This document shows positions 35,513-44,409 of a stretch of 64,000 nucleotides of DNA, piece by piece. The notes beneath the pieces are model-generated. The model saw only the letters and a program-made list of their open reading frames with translations. It did no database searches and was not told the DNA's origin. This stretch comes from an uncultured Nitrospiraceae bacterium (lineage in GTDB: Bacteria; Nitrospirota; Thermodesulfovibrionia; Thermodesulfovibrionales; Dissulfurispiraceae): assembly GCA_903822005.1 (NCBI GenBank), contig CAIJNL010000045.1:1-64000 (forward strand). The letters run 5' to 3'. Made by a program: the position numbers and the translations under genes. Each line of letters opens with the position of its first letter. The stretch's first letter is position 1.

Positions 35513-36883
35513 TCAAGCACCCGCAAACGGGATGCCGAATTTTTCCATCCGGTAGCGCAGGGTATTCCGGGTGATCTTAAGCAGATTTGCGGCCTTGACC
35601 TGATTGTTTCCGGTCATCTGCAGCGCGGCAACTATAAGCCCTTTTTCGACCTCTTCCAGTGAAATGCCCTCGGGCGGGATCAGAGAGCAGTATTTATGAT
35701 GTGGGTCCAAAGGCGCTCCGGCCCCCAGCAATATGTCTCCATGGCTTATCTCACTGCCCTTGCAGAGGATAACAGCACGTTCGACAATATTCTGAAATTC
35801 CCGTACATTACCGGGCCAGACATAGGAGACCAGCATATTGAGAGCATCTTCAGAAAAGCCCTGAACGGACTTTCCCATTTCCTCGTTGAAGCGCCTGAGA
35901 AAATAGACCGCAAGAAGAGATATGTCGTCACGGCGCTCGCGCAGCGGGGGGATATGAATCGGGAAAACGCTCAGCCTGTAGAAAAGGTCATCGCGAAAAC
36001 GGCCTTCCTGCACCAGCGCGCTTATATTCTTGTTCGTGGCGGCCATAATGCGCACATCGACCTCGATGGTCTTTGTGCCGCCAAGGCGCTCAAAGCTCCT
36101 CTCCTGCAAGACCCTCAGCAGCTTGGCCTGCAGACTATGCGGCATGTCGCCTATCTCGTCAAGAAAGAGCGTGCCATGTTCCGCGATTTCAATCCGGCCC
36201 GGCTTCATATGGTCGGCGCCCGAAAAGGCCCCTTTTTCAAAACCGAAGAGTTCGCTTTCGAGCAATGTCTCAGGAATTGATGCGCAGTTGATTGCGATAA
36301 ACGGCCCGTTGTTCCTTTGCGACGCATGATGTATGGCCCTTGCCAGCAGGTCTTTGCCTGTTCCGCTTTCGCCTGTGATGAGCACCGTGGAATTCGTCCC
36401 GGCCACCCGGCCCGCAAGCGCATAAATTTCCCGCATGTTCGGAGAGTTACCGACAAAATCCTCAAAGGTCGCGCGCCTCCTCACTTCCTCCCTCAGGTAC
36501 GTATTTTCTTTTCTAAGGCTTCCATAACTAAGGGCCTTTGAGACGAGGATGCGGATCTCCTCCCGGTCAAACGGTTTGGTGATATAATCGAAAGCCCCTT
36601 CCTTCATCGCCTCGACAGCGGTCTCAACAGACCCGAAGGCGGTAACCACTATCACAGGAATATCGGGAGATACCTTGCGCAGTTTCTTCATAAGGGTGAG
36701 TCCGTCCATGGGCGCCATCTTCAGGTCGGTAACAATGAGCGAATAGCTGTTTTTCTCGCAGAGCGACAAGGCCTTAAGTCCGTCCTCAGCCGTGTCGATA
36801 CGGTAGCCATCCTCCGAAAGCATGATCTCCAGTATGCGCCGCATCTTGGCTTCATCTTCGACTATAAGTATTCTGGGGTTCAT
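35513..36883 (-). CDS. NtrC-family sigma-54 response regulator
   Basis: A 456-residue protein with receiver domain (1-120, phospho-Asp in VTDLKM), AAA+ domain (about 140-375) and Fis-type helix-turn-helix (about 415-455, NNQVKAANLLKITRNTLRYRM). Walker A is GESGTGKD, the sigma-54 contact loop is GAFSGA, and Walker B is LFLDEIGD. It overlaps the kinase by 4 bp and so forms a cognate pair. The next operon downstream begins with a sigma-54 promoter and is the likely target. Confidence 0.95.
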   Translation of the reverse strand: MNPRILIVEDEAKMRRILEIMLSEDGYRIDTAEDGLKALSLCEKNSYSLIVTDLKMAPMDGLTLMKKLRKVSPDIPVIVVTAFGSVETAVEAMKEGAFDYITKPFDREEIRILVSKALSYGSLRKENTYLREEVRRRATFEDFVGNSPNMREIYALAGRVAGTNSTVLITGESGTGKDLLARAIHHASQRNNGPFIAINCASIPETLLESELFGFEKGAFSGADHMKPGRIEIAEHGTLFLDEIGDMPHSLQAKLLRVLQERSFERLGGTKTIEVDVRIMAATNKNISALVQEGRFRDDLFYRLSVFPIHIPPLRERRDDISLLAVYFLRRFNEEMGKSVQGFSEDALNMLVSYVWPGNVREFQNIVERAVILCKGSEISHGDILLGAGAPLDPHHKYCSLIPPEGISLEEVEKGLIVAALQMTGNNQVKAANLLKITRNTLRYRMEKFGIPFAGA

Positions 36884-38343
36884 CTGGATGGACCGGTTTC
36901 GACAAGCGGGAACAACATCGTCACGCTGGCGCCTCCTTCTTCGCGATTCCCGGCTGTAACGCGCCCGTTATGGCTTTCGACTATATTTCTCACTATTGAG
37001 AGCCCCAGCCCCGTGCCGTCTTTTTTAGTCGTGAAAAAAGGTTCGAATATCTTGTCCATCCCTGCCTCGTCGATCCCCGGCCCATTATCGGAAACACGGA
37101 CAGCGACCCATGAGCCATCTTTGCTGAAAGTCTGAATATCGACTTCCCCTCCATGTTCCGCAGCTTCGCAGGCATTCATGACAACATTGAGCAGCGCCCT
37201 CAGGACAAGATCGCGGTCTGCCCTGACCTCTGGCAGTCCCTCAGCCAGGAGAAGCCTCAGGGTTATTTTACCTTTTTCCGCCGCCGTTTTTTCCCATATC
37301 GTCCGGCTGTCCCTTATCAGGGCATTCAGATCAACAGGCACCAGTTCCCTCATGCGCGGCTGAGCATAGTTCAGGATGTCCATCACCGTATGGTTCAGCT
37401 TGTCCGTCTCTTCGACTATAAAGCGTCCAACCTCTTCCTTGATCGCGAGCGGCGTCTTCCCGTCAACAATGATCTGCGCCGAACCCCGTATTATGCCCAG
37501 CGGATTTTTTATCTCGTGCGCCACTCGGGCCGAAAGCTCGCCGAGCGCGGCAAGTTTCTGTTTCTGGGCCAGCTCTTCGAATGTTTCCCTGAGTTTCTCC
37601 TTGCTCTCGCTGAGAGAGTGCGCCATGCGGTTAAAGGAATCGGCCATCTCTCCGAACTCGTCCGGAGACGATACCCTGATCTTCTGCGAGAGGTCTCCTT
37701 CCGATATTGTCCGCATGCTCTTGATGAAGGCCCCTACTGGCTTGGTGATAATGCGCGTCAGGACAAGTGCCACGGCAATGCCGCCTGCGATCGAAAGCAG
37801 TGCGCTCAGAAGCGCGGAGAAGATGTTCGAATAAATCTCGTGCTCTACATTCCCGAGCGAAAATCCGACACGAACAGTGCCCCACTTTTTTGCATCTATC
37901 ATGACCGGCACGGAGATGTCGTTTACCTGCATCTTCAGGGCTTCGCTGTGGTATGTCTGAACAAGGGCCGGGGCCGTATTCACAAGTCCCTTCCGGATAA
38001 TTTCGCCGGGCACATTTAAGTCCTGATCGCCGCCCGCCAGTATATGCCCGTTGTGGTTGGTGAAGATGACATACGCGACATTCTCTTTTTTCAGGAGATT
38101 ATTCACATATTCTTCGAGTGTAGAAAAGTCATGCCTGAGGATGGGATCAACAGAGCCCTGTGCCAGGGTCTGGGTGAGCACCGTGCCTTCTTCACGCACC
38201 TGGGCGTAGTAATCATGCTTCCATTTATAATGCGAGACAAAAGACGAAATTACCGTGGAGATGATAATGACAAAGACAAACGAAAAGACCAGCTTGTTGC
38301 GCAGGCTGAGGCCCTCAAAAAAATGTACCAGCGAGCGTATCAC
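36880..38343 (-). CDS. Membrane sensor histidine kinase
   Basis: A 487-residue kinase with a first TM helix (about 15-36), a periplasmic sensor loop (about 38-165), second TM (about 178-200), HAMP (about 200-252), HisKA with AHEIKNPLGII (phospho-His about residue 280) and a HATPase domain ending with TGLGLSIVRNIVESHNG. It overlaps the regulator gene below and the PhnD-like gene above by 4 bp each. It may sense the state of that binding protein. Confidence 0.94.
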   Translation of the reverse strand: MIRSLVHFFEGLSLRNKLVFSFVFVIIISTVISSFVSHYKWKHDYYAQVREEGTVLTQTLAQGSVDPILRHDFSTLEEYVNNLLKKENVAYVIFTNHNGHILAGGDQDLNVPGEIIRKGLVNTAPALVQTYHSEALKMQVNDISVPVMIDAKKWGTVRVGFSLGNVEHEIYSNIFSALLSALLSIAGGIAVALVLTRIITKPVGAFIKSMRTISEGDLSQKIRVSSPDEFGEMADSFNRMAHSLSESKEKLRETFEELAQKQKLAALGELSARVAHEIKNPLGIIRGSAQIIVDGKTPLAIKEEVGRFIVEETDKLNHTVMDILNYAQPRMRELVPVDLNALIRDSRTIWEKTAAEKGKITLRLLLAEGLPEVRADRDLVLRALLNVVMNACEAAEHGGEVDIQTFSKDGSWVAVRVSDNGPGIDEAGMDKIFEPFFTTKKDGTGLGLSIVRNIVESHNGRVTAGNREEGGASVTMLFPLVETGPSR

Positions 38344-39266
38344 TCTTCAGGCAGCCCTTCGAGAGACCTGGCCAGGGACCGTACAATTTTATAATCGCTG
38401 TCGCGTGCAGCAACAAAACCGTCAACGCCGAACTGTTTCAGCAGCGGTTTAGTGGATGGAGATGATTCGATCCTCAGTAAGGCCTTTCGCAGTTTCGCGA
38501 TTGTCGCTCCTCCCAGACTTTTTCTCGCCACAAAAGGCCCGAGAGGAATAGATTCCGACTTCCATATTATCCTCAAGTGATCAAGTTTGGCATTAAGCGG
38601 GTCAAGCCGGGTGGTCGAAAGCGCGGCGCCGTCAGCAGACCCGCTGTATACGGCAAGCAGGGCCGAGTCATGGTTGCCCGTGTAGATTATTTCCGAGAAA
38701 AATTGTTCAGGCGGGCCGAGACCGCTTCTTTTCATCTGGCGCACCGGCAGGACGAACCCGGTCGTAGAGTTTTTATCGGTAAACGCAAAACGCCTGCCCT
38801 TAAGGCCTGAAAGCGTGCGAATGGCGCTGTCTGTTCTTACAACAATAATGCCGCGGTAATAGGAGCTGCCAAATATCACGCGCCTGACAAGGGGAACGAT
38901 GCCGCCTCCCTCCGCGGCCCTGACATAGGAAAAACTTCCCAGCAGCCCAACATCAACTTTTCCACGGGCAAGGTCGTCAATAACGCCCTGATAATTCGGC
39001 TTGATCTCTATTTCGACAGGCCTGTTCAGCTCCTTCGAGAGATAATCTGCAAGGGGCTGCCATTTCTTGACCATCCTGACTGCATTGTCCTGAGGAACAA
39101 ATCCGATGCGTAAAACATTGCTCCTCTCCGGAATGCTTTCAACACCGGCTGCCCTTCCTTCAGCAGGCATACACAGGAACGTTGCCGCGCAAAAAAAGAT
39201 GAACAGGAACCAGGCCGGCAGAACCTTTATTACACTACTTCTCATGACAGATCTGAGCCTCTCCAA
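38340..39266 (-). CDS. PhnD-like periplasmic binding protein
   Basis: A 308-residue protein with a signal peptide (about 15-40). It has NVLRIGFVPQDNAVRMVKKWQPLADYLS, GKVDVGLLGSFSYVRAAE and TDKNSTTGFVLPVRQM, matching phosphate/phosphite/phosphonate binding proteins of the PhnD type. It has no permease beside it; instead it overlaps a histidine kinase. Such PhnD-kinase-regulator sets are thought to use the binding protein as a ligand sensor. The ligand is not determined. Confidence 0.87.
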   Translation of the reverse strand: MERLRSVMRSSVIKVLPAWFLFIFFCAATFLCMPAEGRAAGVESIPERSNVLRIGFVPQDNAVRMVKKWQPLADYLSKELNRPVEIEIKPNYQGVIDDLARGKVDVGLLGSFSYVRAAEGGGIVPLVRRVIFGSSYYRGIIVVRTDSAIRTLSGLKGRRFAFTDKNSTTGFVLPVRQMKRSGLGPPEQFFSEIIYTGNHDSALLAVYSGSADGAALSTTRLDPLNAKLDHLRIIWKSESIPLGPFVARKSLGGATIAKLRKALLRIESSPSTKPLLKQFGVDGFVAARDSDYKIVRSLARSLEGLPEE

Positions 39267-39366
39267 AGAATATTATAACCGTCATTTTATTATTATACGC
39301 CATCCCTGCCGGACTATTCCCCGCCGCACAGCATATACTCCATCACAACAAGTATCCGATGCCCCT

Positions 39367-39395
39367 TTGCCATCCTGACATGATTTTGATATACT
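39367..39395 (+). promoter_or_regulatory. Sigma-70 promoter of the cheB-cheR fusion
   Basis: TTGCCA (39367-39372) and TATACT (39390-39395) are separated by 17 bp. The predicted start near 39402 leaves an 89-nt leader before the ATG at 39491. Confidence 0.6.
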
Positions 39396-39490
39396 ACTCA
39401 CTGGGAAGAATCTGGCCGGCAGATCGTACGCTTTTGTAATCACCCTCAATCTCACTCTGGAGACCATCTCTGACAACAGAAGAAAACAAG

Positions 39491-42400
39491 ATGCCTGAAA
39501 AGAAGAAAGCCCCCAAAAAGGGCCAGATTCAAGCAACTGCTAAAGGTCCGGTAGAAGGACATTCTCAAGACGAATCCGAAGCAGTGTCGGAGATAACGTT
39601 TCCCGTTGTCGGCATCGGGGCCTCGGCCGGGGGGCTGGCAGCAATCGAACAATTCCTTGCCGCGATGCCGCCGGACACCGAAAGCGGCATGGCCTTTGTC
39701 ATAGTGCAGCACCTCGATCCCGATCATAAAAGCATCCTGCTCGATCTTATCCAAAAGTATACCCGGATGCAGGCCTTCAGGATTGAGGACGGGATGAGGG
39801 TGCATCCCAATTGCGTTTATGTAATACCCCCCAACAAAGACCTGGCGCTCCTGCATGGCAGACTGCACCTTATGGCGCCGAGCGCTCCACGCGGTCTTAG
39901 GTTACCGATAGATTACTTTTTCCGCTCTTTGGCTGAAGACCAGCATGAGAGGGCAATTTGTGTAGTGCTTTCCGGAACAGGTACCGACGGCACCCGCGGT
40001 CTCAAGACGATCAAGGGCGAAGGGGGAATGGCCATGGTCCAGAGCCCGGAGTCAGCTGCCTATAATGGGATGCCCGACAGCGCCATTGCAACCGGCCTGG
40101 CAGATTACATCCTGCCTCCGGGCAAGATGCCGGAGCAGTTGATATCTTTTACACAGCACTCCTTTGGCGGGCAGCATCTGCCTGTAACCGACCACGTGCC
40201 CTCGATCACAGACTCCTTTGAAAAGGTGTTCATCCTGCTGCGCAGCAAGACAGGCCATGACTTTTCCCAGTACAAGAAAAATACGGTCCTTCGCCGCATC
40301 CAGCGACGCATGGTCGTCACTCAAATAAACAGTGTGGATGATTATAACCGCTACCTGCAATCAAATCCCTCAGAGGTAGAGACACTCTTCAGGGAACTGC
40401 TGATAGGCGTCACCAATTTTTTCCGCGACCCCAAGGCCTTTGAGGCGCTCAGCGAACAGGTCATTCCGCATCTGTTTGAGGGGAAGCCCTCGGGCGTCTC
40501 CGTGCGGGCCTGGGTGCCTGCATGCTCTACAGGCGAAGAGGCTTATTCCCTGGCCATTCTGCTCCAGGAACAGGCAGACAGCCTGAAAAAAGGACACAAG
40601 GTGCAGGTCTTTGCAACAGATATCGATGACCGGGCCATTGAAAAAGGCCGCGCAGGCCTCTATACCGAAAGCATAGCCGCCGATGTATCGCAGGGACGGC
40701 TGGCGCAATTCTTCACCCAGGAGAACAGCTCATATCGCATACGCAAATCCATCCGTGATCTGGTGGTCTTCGCCAAACAGGACATTATCAAGGACCCGCC
40801 GTTTTCGAAGGTAGACCTGATAAGCTGCCGCAACCTGCTTATCTATATGGAGCCCAAGCTGCAGAAGAAGATCATTCCCATGTTCTATTATGCGTTGAAT
40901 CGTGACGGCTATCTCTTTCTGGGCAACTCGGAATCGATAAGCGAATTTGTGGACCTCTTCTCGATCACGGACAAGAAATGGAAACTCTACCAGCGCAGGA
41001 GCGATGTGACCCCCAAGGCCGCCTATTCGCCGTATGTCCCAGCCCTGCTGACAGGGACCAGGACCATGCGCCAGGCCCAGACTGATGTCAAGGCAGTCAA
41101 ATCAGACATCCGCGAAATGGCTGAGAGGGCCCTGCTGGATGAATACATACCGGCCTGCGCCTTCATCAATGCCGACTATGAAGTGCTCTATGTTCATGGT
41201 CATACAGGCCGCTACCTTGAGCTTGCGCCGGGAGAGCCGAGTCTGAACCTGCTCAGGATGGCGCGTGAGGAATTGAGGCCGGCATTGGCCGCTGCCGTAC
41301 GCAAGGCCATGACCCAGAAAACAGCCGTCAGGTATAATGGCCTGCATGTCACGGCCAACGAAGATGCCCTCCTGGTCAACATCCTCGTTCAGCCTGTATC
41401 AAAGCCGGAGTCTGCTACCGGACTCCTGATGATTATATTCGAAGAGGCACTCGTCAAGGACCATCCGGTTGCCGGGACTGTACAGGGCGAAGCCACTGAT
41501 AAAGAGCGGCGGATTTCCGAGCTCGAGCACGAACTCACGACCACGAAAGAATACTTTCAGGCAACTACAGAGGAGCTGGAGACCTCCAATGAAGAACTGA
41601 AATCGACCAATGAAGAGATGCAGTCTTCCAATGAGGAATTGCAGTCTACCAACGAGGAGCTCGAGACCTCGAGTGAAGAGCTGCAGTCGGTCAACGAGGA
41701 ACTGGTGACCGTAAATACGGAACTCCAGAAAAAGATCGAGGAACTGGACCAGGTAAACAATGACATGAATAACCTGCTTGCAGGAACCGGCATAGGCACT
41801 ATCTTTGTTGACAATCAGCTGATCATTCAGCGGTTCACGCCCGCGGCCGCCAGGGTGATCAACCTGATACCGACTGATATCGGGCGTCCGGTCGACCATA
41901 TCGTCCCGCGTCTCGCAGCATATGACAGCATGGTCCGGGATATCAAGACGGTGCTCGATACATTGATTCCAAGGGAAGAGGAGGTCCGGACCAAAGACGG
42001 CCAGTGGTTCCTGATGCGCATCCAACCCTATCGCACAATAGAAAACGTTATCAAGGGTGCAGTGCTGACCTTCGTTGATATTACCGTGCAAAAGGGAATA
42101 CGTGACACATTGTCTGAAAAAGAGAACCCGCTGCGCCTGCTGGTGTCGAACATGGGAGATGTTATCAGCCGCATGACTCCTGACAGCACATATCTTTATG
42201 TCAGCCCATCTTGCAGCAGGCTCTTGGGATTTGAACCGGATGAATTGGTCGGCACCCGCATGTTCGATTATATACATCCCGATGATGATGCGGGCCTGCA
42301 GCAGACGGTGAAATTCGCAGCGGCATCGCGCAAAGCAGAGTTACATATCGAATGCGGAATTCGACGCAAATCCGGGGATTATGTCCGCGTGGAGACAGTA

Positions 42401-42502
42401 TTCCGTCTGATGTATGCGGAAAACGGAGATATTACCGAGCTTCAGAGCTCCTGCCGGGACATCGGGGAGCGCAAGCAGCCGGGGACAGACAATGGCAAGT
42501 AA
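39491..42502 (+). CDS. CheB-CheR-PAS fusion protein
   Basis: A 1003-residue cytoplasmic protein. It contains a CheB methylesterase domain (about 35-225; GASAGGLAAIEQF with the active Ser, DPDHKS with the His, GTGTDGTRGLK with the Asp), a CheR methyltransferase (about 245-500; VRAWVPACSTGEEAYSLAI as the SAM motif), a coiled coil of EELxSxNEEL repeats (about 680-755) and two PAS domains. It has no kinase domain and no receiver. It can methylate and demethylate a partner and probably signals through the kinase encoded 10 bp inside its end. Confidence 0.94.
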   Translation: MPEKKKAPKKGQIQATAKGPVEGHSQDESEAVSEITFPVVGIGASAGGLAAIEQFLAAMPPDTESGMAFVIVQHLDPDHKSILLDLIQKYTRMQAFRIEDGMRVHPNCVYVIPPNKDLALLHGRLHLMAPSAPRGLRLPIDYFFRSLAEDQHERAICVVLSGTGTDGTRGLKTIKGEGGMAMVQSPESAAYNGMPDSAIATGLADYILPPGKMPEQLISFTQHSFGGQHLPVTDHVPSITDSFEKVFILLRSKTGHDFSQYKKNTVLRRIQRRMVVTQINSVDDYNRYLQSNPSEVETLFRELLIGVTNFFRDPKAFEALSEQVIPHLFEGKPSGVSVRAWVPACSTGEEAYSLAILLQEQADSLKKGHKVQVFATDIDDRAIEKGRAGLYTESIAADVSQGRLAQFFTQENSSYRIRKSIRDLVVFAKQDIIKDPPFSKVDLISCRNLLIYMEPKLQKKIIPMFYYALNRDGYLFLGNSESISEFVDLFSITDKKWKLYQRRSDVTPKAAYSPYVPALLTGTRTMRQAQTDVKAVKSDIREMAERALLDEYIPACAFINADYEVLYVHGHTGRYLELAPGEPSLNLLRMAREELRPALAAAVRKAMTQKTAVRYNGLHVTANEDALLVNILVQPVSKPESATGLLMIIFEEALVKDHPVAGTVQGEATDKERRISELEHELTTTKEYFQATTEELETSNEELKSTNEEMQSSNEELQSTNEELETSSEELQSVNEELVTVNTELQKKIEELDQVNNDMNNLLAGTGIGTIFVDNQLIIQRFTPAAARVINLIPTDIGRPVDHIVPRLAAYDSMVRDIKTVLDTLIPREEEVRTKDGQWFLMRIQPYRTIENVIKGAVLTFVDITVQKGIRDTLSEKENPLRLLVSNMGDVISRMTPDSTYLYVSPSCSRLLGFEPDELVGTRMFDYIHPDDDAGLQQTVKFAAASRKAELHIECGIRRKSGDYVRVETVFRLMYAENGDITELQSSCRDIGERKQPGTDNGK

Positions 42503-44204
42503 CAATGAATCCCGGATACCTGATCCCGTGAGCCCGAATGAAATTCCGGGCCTGCGCCGCCGGGCTGAGGACCGGCTGGTAAAACAGTCAGGAGAAATTG
42601 ACCGGACGCAGCTCCCGGACGTTGACCGCATAGTCCAGGAACTGAGGGTGCACCAGATCGAACTCGAGATGCAGAACGAGGAACTGCGCCGCGCGCAGCA
42701 GGAACTTGAGGCATCCCGTGAGAAGTATTTTGACCTGTACGACCTGGCGCCGGCCGGATATTTATCTGCCGACAACAAGGGGCTTATCACCGAAGCCAAT
42801 CTTACCATCGCCACACTGCTGGGCAAGGAAAGGAGTTATCTGGTCGGTCAGCCGATGACGCGCTTCATCCATAGGAACGACCAGAACGTATATTTTCTCT
42901 GCTGCAGAAAACTTGCCGAAACGCAGGAAAAGCAGACATGTGAAATGAGAATGCTTGCTAATGACGCCGTCCCTTTCTGGGTGCGAATAGATATAAGCAC
43001 AGGACTTACCGGTGACGGCAAAACGAATGTCAGGGCGGCCGTCATCGACATCAGCGAAAGCAGACGCTTAAGTGACATCCTGGATAAAAATGAAAAAAAA
43101 TATCATCTGCTGTTCGAAAACATGTCTGAAGGGGCGGCATACTGCAAAATGCTGTACGACAAAAACGGCACCCCCGCAGATTTTGTCTACCTCGATGTAA
43201 ACACTGCCTTCGTACATCTGACGGGCCTGCACAATATAGAAGGAAAGCGGGTCACTGAGGCAATCCCGGGGATTAAAGATTTACACCCGGAGTTGTTTGA
43301 GATTTACGGCCGGGTGGCAACGACCGGCCGGCCCGAGAAACTCGAAATCGAATTTAAACCTTTGGAGGCGTGGCTCTCCCTTTCGGTTTACAGCACTGAA
43401 AAGGACCACTTTATAGTTATTTTTGATAACATCACCCGGCGCAAAAAGCACGAGAAGATTATTGAGGACCTCAATGCACGGCTGCAGGACAAGGTCATCA
43501 AGATTGAACTCGCAAACGAGGCGCTCGAGACATACAGCTACTCGGTCTCGCACGACCTGCGCGCTCCGCTCCGTCACATGTCCGGCTTTGCCGACTTGTT
43601 GCAAAAACGAATGAAAGACCGGCTGGACAATGACGAAGCCAGATACCTGGCGTTGATATCCGACGCAGCAAAAAAAATGGACCGGCTAATAGCTGACCTG
43701 CTCAATTATTCGAGGCTTGGCCAGCAGGAGCTGAAAAAGAGCGAAGTGGACCTGAATCAACTCGTGGACGAATCCGTCAGTCAGCTTGCTATTATAACGA
43801 CCGGGCGGGACATAACATGGAACCTCGGCAAACTGCCTGTTGTTTACGGTGAACAGTCGCTGTTAAAACTGGTGTTTGTCAATCTGATTTCTAATGCGGT
43901 CAAGTTCACAAGTACACGTTCCAGTGCAGAAATAGAGATCGGATGCGAAACAGCCGCCGACGAAGATATATGTTTCATCAGGGACAACGGCGTAGGATTT
44001 AGCATGGAACATGAGGACAGGCTCTTCGGCGTCTTCCAGCGTCTTCATCCTGAGAGTAAATTTGAAGGCTCAGGCATAGGATTGGCAAATGTCCGCCGCA
44101 TCATGGCCCTGCATGGCGGCCGCACATGGGCTGAGGGCGCCGTGGATAAAGGCGCCACGTTTTACTTTACCCTTCCGAAAGTTGAAAAACGGACTGTGTC
44201 ATAG
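42492..44204 (+). CDS. PAS-domain histidine kinase
   Basis: The ATG at 42492 gives 570 residues. A coiled coil (about 50-85), PAS domains (about 85-200 and 215-330) and a second coiled coil lead to HisKA with SYSVSHDLRAPLRHM (phospho-His about 357) and a HATPase domain (about 450-565; DNGVGFSMEHEDRLFGVFQRLH). There is no TM helix, so it is a soluble kinase. It overlaps the CheB-CheR gene by 11 bp and is probably its output. The earlier ATG at 42414 would lie inside that gene and add a non-homologous tail. Confidence 0.9.
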   Translation: MASNNESRIPDPVSPNEIPGLRRRAEDRLVKQSGEIDRTQLPDVDRIVQELRVHQIELEMQNEELRRAQQELEASREKYFDLYDLAPAGYLSADNKGLITEANLTIATLLGKERSYLVGQPMTRFIHRNDQNVYFLCCRKLAETQEKQTCEMRMLANDAVPFWVRIDISTGLTGDGKTNVRAAVIDISESRRLSDILDKNEKKYHLLFENMSEGAAYCKMLYDKNGTPADFVYLDVNTAFVHLTGLHNIEGKRVTEAIPGIKDLHPELFEIYGRVATTGRPEKLEIEFKPLEAWLSLSVYSTEKDHFIVIFDNITRRKKHEKIIEDLNARLQDKVIKIELANEALETYSYSVSHDLRAPLRHMSGFADLLQKRMKDRLDNDEARYLALISDAAKKMDRLIADLLNYSRLGQQELKKSEVDLNQLVDESVSQLAIITTGRDITWNLGKLPVVYGEQSLLKLVFVNLISNAVKFTSTRSSAEIEIGCETAADEDICFIRDNGVGFSMEHEDRLFGVFQRLHPESKFEGSGIGLANVRRIMALHGGRTWAEGAVDKGATFYFTLPKVEKRTVS

Positions 44205-44409
44205 TTTTCCATCCTAAGTAGCAGCAGCACATCCGAACTACAGACAATCGCCGGGATGGCGATACAGATTGCGTCCTGAACGGGATTTATGCCCAATATC
44301 TCCCTTTTAGGACAGCAGTTCTTGTCTTAGTGTCTAGGAATACCATCTCAAAGAGGATATCCTTAGTAATGTAAGACCTTCTGCGTTCAGAAAAAAGGAG
44401 AACTGCAAG

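Noticed and set aside
41560-41760. Short repeated DNA blocks considered as a possible CRISPR or tandem array
   Set aside because: The repeats are coding heptads of a coiled coil with no spacers; no CRISPR array or cas gene is seen in the window.
41399-42277. 292-residue minus-strand frame opposite the CheB-CheR gene
   Set aside because: The repetitive coiled-coil DNA gives a long open frame on the other strand, but the product has no recognisable fold and no ribosome site.
44238-44265. Possible -24/-12 element before the glucan synthase gene
   Set aside because: The GG and GC pairs are 11 bp apart rather than 10, and no enhancer-like palindrome lies upstream.
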